In this document: positions 57,001-64,000 of the stretch, in pieces
Numbering within the stretch: the first letter of the stretch is position 1
Layout of the letters: every line of letters starts with the position of its first letter
Source: Ampullaceana balthica
Lineage: Eukaryota; Mollusca; Gastropoda; Lymnaeidae
NCBI GenBank assembly: GCA_944989445.1
Contig: CALYLW010001207.1
Location: 186,001 to 250,000, forward strand
Direction: 5' to 3'
Length of the DNA stretch: 64,000 nt
Notes under the pieces: generated by a model
The model's database searches: none
The model's input: only the letters and a program-made list of their open reading frames with translations
Told to the model about the DNA's origin: nothing
Made by a program: the position numbers and the translations under genes

Positions 57001-57670
57001 AATAAATAGAGGTAAAAATAAGATTTTTAAAAACCACGTTTGTATAAGTGGAAAAAAAAGAAGAAAATAATTTAAGTTTAAGCACTTTAATTTCATATGA
57101 CTAAAAAGTGGGGCGGGCGCTTATGAGTTTTAACATATGCGGTTCACTCATTCTCTCACTTATAGATCTCTCTTTTGTCTTCTAAATTATAATTCTATAA
57201 TGTTTATACCAAACACCCGCCCCACGTTTTTAATCATATTAAATGAAAGTACTTGAATTTATACGTTTTAAATTATTTTCTTCTTTTCAGTCCACTTATA
57301 AAAACGTGGTTTTTAAAAATCTTATTTTTACCTCTATTTAGTTTATTCCTTTTTGGTCCACTTATAACAACCTGGTTTTTTAAAATATTTTTTTACCTTT
57401 ATTTATTTTACCAAACACCTCATAAGCGCCCGCCCAACGTTTTAAAAACACGGTGATGTGGTCACGGGTTGAACTCATGTATGTCAACAAAAGCAGACGG
57501 TACAAATGCGTATATATAGATAAACTAAAAAGTTTAATAATTTAATAACGGTACATTCCATCGATCTGCAATTTTATTACAATGAATTGTCATCCAAGAT
57601 CTATCTGTGGTAAAATTTTGAGATCTCTAGGACCATCAAAAGTGTTTAATTTTAAGTTGGCAGATTTGAA
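57001..57670 (+). repeat. Foldback repeat module, copy 2
   Basis: Left arm 57,001-57,121 and right arm 57,210-57,347 are near-complementary over about 120-135 bp (AATAGAGGTAAAAATAAGAT against ATCTTATTTTTACCTCTATT). The centre is about 90 bp. Part of the right arm is repeated at 57,350-57,440. The tail (57,500-57,670) has GGTACATTCCATCGATCTGC and CATCCAAGATCTATCTGTGG. Confidence 0.8.
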
Positions 57671-57715
57671 AAATTGTGGAAAGACAGTAACGAAAGCGAG
57701 TTAATAAAAACGTGT

Positions 57716-58400
57716 TAATAAATAGAAGTAAAAAAATGATTTTTAAAAACCACGTTTTTATAAGTGACTAAAAAGAAGAAAATATTTTAAAACTTATAAG
57801 TTCAAGTACTTCGATTTAATATGACTAAAAAGTGGGGCGGGCGCTTATGAGGTTTAACACTTGCGGTTCACTCAATCTCTCACTTATACATCTCTCTTTT
57901 GCCTTCTAAATTATAAATCTTTAATTTTATACCAAACACCCGCCACACGTTTTTAGTCATATTAAATAGAAGTACTTGAACTTATAAGTTTTAAATTATA
58001 TTCTTCTTTTAAGTCACCTATAAAAATGTGGTTTTTAAAAATCATTTTTTTACTTTTATTTTATTATTTTTAGTCCACTAATAAAAACGTGGTTTTTAAT
58101 AATATTTTTACCTCTATTTATTTTACCAAACACCTCATCAGCACCTGCCCAACGTTTAATAACAAAACGATGAGGTCACGGGGTGAACTCGCCACGTGCA
58201 ATTAAACTACGGGAGGCGGGTACAGAGGCTATATAAAGATAAACTAAGAAATGCATTAATTTAAATATGGTACATTCGATCGATGTGAAATTTTGATACA
58301 ATGTATTGTCATCCAAGATCTATTCGTGGTAAAATATTGAGCTCTCTAGGACCATCAGAAATGGTTTAATTTTACGTTGGCAGATTTGAAAAAATATGGA
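57716..58400 (+). repeat. Foldback repeat module, copy 3
   Basis: Arms at about 57,716-57,845 and 57,930-58,064 match closely (AAAACTTATAAGTTCAAGTA against TACTTGAACTTATAAGTTTT). It lies 715 bp after copy 2, so the two form a tandem pair. The tail has GGTACATTCGATCGATGTG and CATCCAAGATCTATTCGTGG. A diverged further tail copy is at about 58,780-58,860. Confidence 0.8.
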
Positions 58401-58492
58401 CAGACAAACCACCAACAATGCCACAGGAACGAAAGCGAGTTAATTAAAACGTGGTAATAAAACACACCCGTAAAAACAAAGTTTTTGACTAT

Positions 58493-59006
58493 AAATCCCT
58501 TATATATGAGTCATAATTAAAAGTATTGATCATCTTCAAACGCGATAAACATTTACAGACTGTATCTGCCTTAACTCGCCTTTGCTTTTAACTCGGGGGT
58601 GTGGGGATGGGAAAGGGGAAAGGTCTTGTCACCGATCACTGGACCGAGCTCAGCGTGACACGCAAAATGTAAACAAAAGCACGCCGGTATACCTGGTTAA
58701 AACACGAGATGTGTTCAACGATGGCTGGCGTGAAGTCTAGTGACCCGTAAAATGTAAACATTAGCGACCGCTACATATAGTTTATATAGATAAAATAAAA
58801 ATTCATTATTTAATAACTGTATGTTCGATCGATCTGAATTTTTGACACGATGCATTGTTAGGTAACAAGGGTCCGTGTGCCAAATTTCAGCTCGATGGCT
58901 TCATTGGAATCGGGTCATTTTTTACTTTTGTTTTTCCGCCCGCCCAAGACAGACAGAGAGAGAGATAGAGAGACAGAGACGGTGGTGAAGTTAATATAAG
59001 GGATTT
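58493..59006 (-). mobile_element. Short TIR element, third copy in reverse orientation
   Basis: AAATCCCTTATAT at 58,493-58,505 and ATATAAGGGATTT at 58,994-59,006 are perfect 13-bp inverted repeats. The left flank CACCCGTAAAAACAAAG and GTTTTTGACTAT corresponds to the reverse complement of the right flank of the elements at 28.5-29.5 kb. The interior is different (a GAGA run near 58,952-58,978 and CAGCTCGATGGCTTCATTGG), so it is a related subfamily. Confidence 0.7.
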
Positions 59007-60560
59007 AAAAAGAAAGAACATAGACAATTATATAAATGTATAAAGTAAGGAAATGACAGAAAATTTAAGCGTAAATGGAAAGACCAATTAATTTCCTTTC
59101 AAAACTCTTTGCTACTTTTATTTCTTTTAAATAAGGTGTTAAAAAATTAAAATTGAAATAATGTAATGCTACATGGGTTCTTTAATAGTAAATGCGTTTG
59201 TTTTGGGACGATTGCTTTCAAAGATGTGGCAAAGAGCTTACCATTGCTTTCTAACAAGAAATTGGATTAGATTTAGTTATAATATATACACTGTGATAAG
59301 ATTGATTTTAAGTGGCTGCAACAATTATTATAAAAAAAGATGGGCAACTTAGTGACCTTTGAAGAGTTTTTTTCATTGGTAATGGCAGGCGTCAATGTTG
59401 TCACCTAAACCTCATTGGCAATAAATCTAGGTTAGCTATGTTCCCATTTAATTACGTAACCCCCGGTCGTGCCGTTATTTGACTGAACCCGCGCAACAGT
59501 TTAGAAATACCGCTGAGCTAATGTAAAGTAATGCAGAAAAATGAATACTCAGCAACTTTGAAAAAAAAATTCTTTGCACACGGACCAACGAACATTAGAT
59601 GGAACATTTGTAACTGTTCCCACTGTTAATATACTTTTTAACTTAACCTTTTCTAAACGTATATAATAAATTTAAGTTTAATTCTTCCGATTTAGCAATA
59701 TGAATATAAGAAAGACTATTTAAGGGCAGACTTTGACTCTAGGCCACTGAATTCGAAAGGTGGCTCTCCTAAGGTGCCATCTGTCTTGAAAAATTCTGGC
59801 ACAAAATAAAACAGCTCAAATGAGTAAAAGTATATTTTTTTTTGACATTATGACACAATGAACAGCTCTAACATTGTCTTCTGCCTGCGTTGAGAGAATA
59901 TTCTCTCAAGTATGCACAGTATAGACAGAAAGAATTACTCTTTAAAATCTTCGACAAACAGGGACAGAATTATGTGAAAACAACAAGTCGAAAACTATGG
60001 ACAGACATGCATGTCATAGCAACCCCGATCAGTATTAATTAGAGACATAAATAAAATATACAAAAAATTCAACAAATATCTGCCAGATCTATTACTGTGG
60101 AATATACAAAACTGACAAGAGTGACATCATTATTTACAATAAATCATTAAACATAACAGCACTAGATGGAAGAACAAATAAGCAATAATATTATAAGGCT
60201 ATTAATTCTAACTTGGAAATACTGTACACTGTACAAACATATTGTAATACAACCCTCAGACATTGTTTTAAAAAAAGAACACTCTTCCTATTCCGTATGC
60301 AACAACAAACATGTTAAAATCAGGTTCTTCCGTCGTGATCAAACGAGTAAAACCAACGATCTATCAACATTTAAAACTCACACAATAATGGAAGACTAGA
60401 CAGAAAATATTCGATTAGGTATGACTCTATAAGTGTCTCTATGCAAGAAGCCTATGTAATAAATGAGATAAGAATGATGCCAATAATGCTGATAAGATTG
60501 CCATTTATAAGGGAGATGACATGAGGGATAGATAAAAGCAGATGTCAGTATATATTATAG
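59007..60560. other. Unassigned sequence
   Basis: A 77-codon frame at 60,166-60,399 was not recognised. No arrays or RNA genes. Confidence 0.5.
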
Positions 60561-60561
60561 G

Positions 60562-60958
60562 GCAGATGAAATTAACGATTAATTAATCGATTAATCATTA
60601 TTTTTTTAATCGATTTATATTAATTTAATCGATAACAATTTTTAAAAAAATTATTTATAATATTTATTTTTCCGATTTGTTAAAATGTTATTTACTTACA
60701 TATTTTCCCCTCATAATAATATTATTTATTTAGACGTGCATGCGTAAACAAAAAGGTTTTTCTTCCTTATTTCTTGCATAGCTCTGCTACGTCACAAAAT
60801 TTGGGAGCCGTGGAATTACCATGACTTAACAAATCTTGAGAAATAATGAATCGCGACTTAACGGGATCTATATTATCGTAATAAAAATAAAATTAATCGA
60901 AATTAATCAATTAATTTTTTCCCGATTAATTGAACAATATTTTTAGCCACTAATAGGC
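60562..60958 (-). mobile_element. Dispersed ~390-bp element rich in ATTAATCGAT, copy 2
   Basis: Reverse-complement match to 23,787-24,175: TTTAGACGTGCATGCGTAAA, CCTTATTTCTTGCATAG, ACAAAATTTGGGAGCCGTGG and ATTAATCG stretches at both ends, finishing TTTTTAGCCACTAATAGG. Confidence 0.65.
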
Positions 60959-61667
60959 CTTATATGTTATACATATTTGTGTAGAACATATTAATAACTT
61001 AAATAAAATTGTAGCCATTTTATTTTTTTAGGGGGCTATTTTATCTAAAAATTGTCGCTAACAGCACAGCTGTCCCCTCTTGGTGCTTTTATTTTTACCG
61101 CCTTTTTATGTCAACTATACCGCCTCAATGTTTCTATATAGAAATATATAATTTTTATTACTTGAAATATGAACCAAAGCAAATCTCAATTCTTAATTAG
61201 GAACGAAAAGTAGATTCCACTTTAACTATAGTTACATTGTGAGGTGTCTGATGAAGTCGTGTCGTTGCGTTTCAATTGGCAATAAAATTTTTATACATGT
61301 CGTAATAAGTTTGGTTGAATCTACTTGAAATAGAAGGATGACATATTAACTATTTAAAATTAAGGGGTGCTTTTTTAATTCAATTTCATTTTTTCACTAC
61401 GGTAACAGATATTATATCAAACATTTTACTACAAAATGTAATGTATTCAAAATTTAGTAAAAATTTAAATTATTTAACAAAAACAACTAATTATGTCCAA
61501 TGATCCGCTGCGTATTTAACTTACTTATTATAGTTTTACAGTCTTCATCATGCATTGTATCTAGACAGCTAAGCTAACAGAGTCCAACATAATAATACGT
61601 TCGTTCTTCTTGAGGTAAGAAATGCAGTATTAGAACTATAATTTTATTTAGCTGAAAATGTATGAAA
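60959..61667. other. Unassigned AT-rich sequence
   Basis: Nothing recognisable. Confidence 0.5.
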
Positions 61668-61950
61668 ATGGCCTTCCATAAATGACGTCACGCGATTTTG
61701 GCCAATGTTTACACCCCTCTTATCTCAACACACCTTGTCACAAAACTTTAGACCCCCTCCAATATGAAGTCACACAACTTTAGACCCCCTCCAATATGAC
61801 GTCACAAAACTTTTAAACCCCCTCAAATATGACGTCACAAAGCTTTGAACCGCCCCCTCCGTCCTCAAAAGCCGTATTTTCTAATTGAAAATGTGTATGT
61901 TTCAAAATAATTGTTTGTCATTTAAATGTGTATTTAGTGTAAGTCTTCAC
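61668..61950 (+). mobile_element. MITE fragment (GGCCGTCCATAAA family) running into the 33-bp array
   Basis: Left end GGCCTTCCATAAATGACGTC is followed by three short tandem copies around AATATGACGTCACAAAAC, then CCGTATTTTCTAATTGAAAA and GTCATTTAAATGTG. The interior aligns with the reverse complement of 29,970-30,070 up to and into the first unit of the array. No right end was found. Confidence 0.65.
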
Positions 61951-63277
61951 TCTAATATCATAACACGTGTGAAGTCATTGATCTCTAATATCGTAACACG
62001 TGTGAAGTCATTGATCTCTAATATCATAACACGTGTGAAGTCATTGATCTCTAATATCGTAACACGTGTGAAGCCACTGATCTCTAATATCGTAACAAGT
62101 GTGAAGCCATTGATCTCTAATATCATAACACGTGTGAAGTCATTGATCTCTAATATCATAACACGTGTGAAGCCATTGATCTCTAATATCATAACACGTG
62201 TGAAGTCATTGATCTCTAATATCGTAACACGTGTGAAGCCATTGATCTCTAATATCATAACACGTGTGAAGCCATTGATCTCTAATATCGTAACACGTGT
62301 GAAGTCATTGATCTCTAATATCGTAACACGTGTGAAGCAATTGATCTCTAATATCGTAACACGTGTGAAGTCATTGATCTCTAATATCGTAACACGTGTG
62401 AAGTCATTGATCTCTAATATCGTAACACGTGTGAAGCAATTGATCTCTAATATCGTAACACGTGTGAAGCAATTGATCTCTAATATCGTAACACGTGTGA
62501 AGCAATTGATCTCTAATATCGTAACACGTGTGAAGTCATTGATCTCTAATATCGTAACACGTGTGAAGTCATTGATCTCTAATATCGTAACACGTGTGAA
62601 GCAATTGATCTCTAATATCATAACACGTGTGAAGCCATTGATCTCTAATATCGTAACACGTGTGAAGTCATTGATCTCTAATATCGTAACACGTGTGAAG
62701 CAATTGATCTCTAATATCATAACACGTGTGAAGTCATTGATCTCTAATATCGTAACACGTGTGAAGCAATTGATCTCTAATATCATAACACGTGTGAAGC
62801 CATTGATCTCTAATATCGTAACACGTGTGAAGTCATTGATCTCTAATATCGTAACACGTGTGAAGCCAGTGATCTCTAATATCATAACACGTGTGAAGCC
62901 ATTGATCTCTAATATCGTAACACGTGTGAAGCCATTTATCTCTAATATCGTAACACGTGTGAAGTCATTGATCTCTAATATCGTAACACGTGTGAAGTCA
63001 TTGATCTCTAATATCATAACACGTGTGAAGCCATTGATCTCTAATATCGTAACACGTGTGAAGTCATTGATCTCTAATATCGTAACACGTGTGAAGCCAG
63101 TGATCTCTAATATCATAACACGTGTGAAGCCATTGATCTCTAATATCGTAACACGTGTGAAGCCATTTATCTCTAATATCGTAACACGTGTGAAGTCATT
63201 GATCTCTAATATCGTAACACGTGTGAAGCCATTGATTTCTAATATCATAACACGTGTGAAGCCATTGATCTCTAATA
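61951..63277. repeat. 33-bp minisatellite, 40 copies, each with an E-box
   Basis: Unit contains TCTCTAATATCGTAACACGT and GTGAAGTCATTGA, with AAGCC/AAGTC/AAGCA and ATCATA/ATCGTA variants. Nearly every unit has CACGTG inside AACACGTGTG; the copy near 62,095 reads AACAAGTGTG. Both strands are open for about 470 codons because 33 is divisible by three and the unit lacks stops in those frames. A long variant pattern (GCCAGTGATCTC ... GCCATTTATCTC) at about 62,863-62,940 recurs at 63,094-63,171, 231 bp (seven units) later. Confidence 0.96.
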
Positions 63278-64000
63278 AGTTAGTTATTAGAATGTAAACA
63301 CAGACATACCTCATTTTAGAGAAACACTTCTGTGATTGTGATACAAAATACAAATAGAGCCATCATGAAAGTCTTTAGAAAAAATCATTTACATATATAA
63401 TGCATTTGAAGATAATAAATATTTCTTTCTTTCTGCTTTTCAGAGGCGTAACAAGGTTTTTTGCGCCCTTGGCTAACTTATTTGTGGCGCCCTTGATAAA
63501 TTAACAAGTTTCAGCTTTGCGATTTTTTCATTTGTTAGAAAATGTAATTGAATTTCTCTAATTTTATTCATGATAACAATTACGTAGTCTGACAGTGATA
63601 GTCATACAACGTGAATATAAAAAATGCATATGACAGGAAACAATACTAATTTGCAGTTTATTATTTACTAAATAATACCAAATAAATTGGTGGATAAAAC
63701 GTGGTATTATTGAGTTAATAAAGAGTACAGCAAAACTTTAAAAAACGTGCATTATAAATAAAAACAATAGTGTCAATGTGTCATACTCATTATCTCATGA
63801 ATAACGATAGAAACTAGCAATTAAAAGTAAATTTAAGTAGCACTCCACTGACTACAGCTCAGCACTTCCGTTAGCTGGCGTATTGGCGTGTTGCTAATAC
63901 AGTCTGACCTCTCTAAGTTGAACTCAAAGGGGAGAAAAAATCGACTTACGGAGTTTTCGAGATGTCAAACATTGTCTTTGATTAATCGGTGCCTATTACG
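63278..64000. other. Unassigned sequence with a dispersed-repeat fragment
   Basis: AGAGGCGTAACAAGG and GCGCCCTTGG at 63,441-63,471 match a fragment near 33,423. The last ~100 bases are GC-richer but show no ORF before the window ends. Confidence 0.5.

Noticed and set aside
57465..57480. Second B-box-like motif GGGTTGAACTC
   Set aside because: It does not match GGTTCGANTCC well, and no A box lies at the right distance.
61885..63297. 470-codon repetitive protein on + and 468-codon one on -
   Set aside because: Both are produced by the 33-bp period. Two equally long antisense frames argue against coding.

Overview
This is an AT-rich, gene-poor stretch of an animal genome. It carries non-LTR retrotransposons of RTE/CR1/jockey type, hAT transposons, a tRNA-derived SINE, small inverted-repeat elements, and an unusually dense set of tandem arrays. 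The SINE and MITE style suggests a lophotrochozoan, most likely a mollusc and perhaps a gastropod; that is an inference from repeat content only. No convincing host protein-coding gene, rRNA or stand-alone tRNA is visible. One short exon-like stretch (21,066-21,230) is the only weak candidate for host coding sequence.

Layout. 0-1 kb: a foldback repeat module that recurs at 57-58.4 kb, then a 33-bp minisatellite. 1.7-5.5 kb: a 31-bp minisatellite split by an apparently intact RTE-like retrotransposon with one 1004-codon ORF. 6.7-9.3 kb: dispersed repeats and a decayed retrotransposon tail. 9.73-19.37 kb: a 9.6-kb, 32-bp satellite of about 300 units with clear higher-order structure. 19.5-20.2 kb: a MITE split by a SINE. 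22.7-27.2 kb: a 27-bp AT-rich array, then a 2.4-kb GTGTT-type array. 28.5-34.9 kb: tandem TIR elements, MITEs and three reverse transcriptase remnants. 34.9-38 kb: a 32-bp array, a decayed hAT gene and a 30-bp array. 39-44 kb: diverged repeats, an 81-bp array, a reverse transcriptase fragment and a complete MITE with 26-bp TIRs. 44.8-46.8 kb: three unrelated minisatellites in a row. 47.2-50.4 kb: a 167-bp tandem repeat that changes abruptly into about 2 kb of A/C-rich, G/T-poor sequence. 51-52.9 kb: 22-bp and 47-bp arrays. 53.05-56.06 kb: a hAT transposon with both ends and a perfect 8-bp target duplication, but a broken transposase. 57-59 kb: tandem foldback modules and a TIR element. 61.7-63.3 kb: a MITE fragment that passes into a 33-bp array with a CACGTG E-box in almost every unit.

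Main observations: (i) the 33-bp E-box array seems to have grown from internal sequence of the neighbouring MITE family; (ii) the 9.6-kb satellite has a nested hierarchy of 32 bp, about 1.35-1.83 kb and 4,667 bp; (iii) the phase of a minisatellite independently proves a retrotransposon target-site duplication; (iv) the 2-kb composition anomaly at 48-50 kb is either an assembly error or something odd. Many long open frames are only consequences of repeat units whose length is a multiple of three, or of stop-poor GT-rich sequence, and are not annotated as genes.
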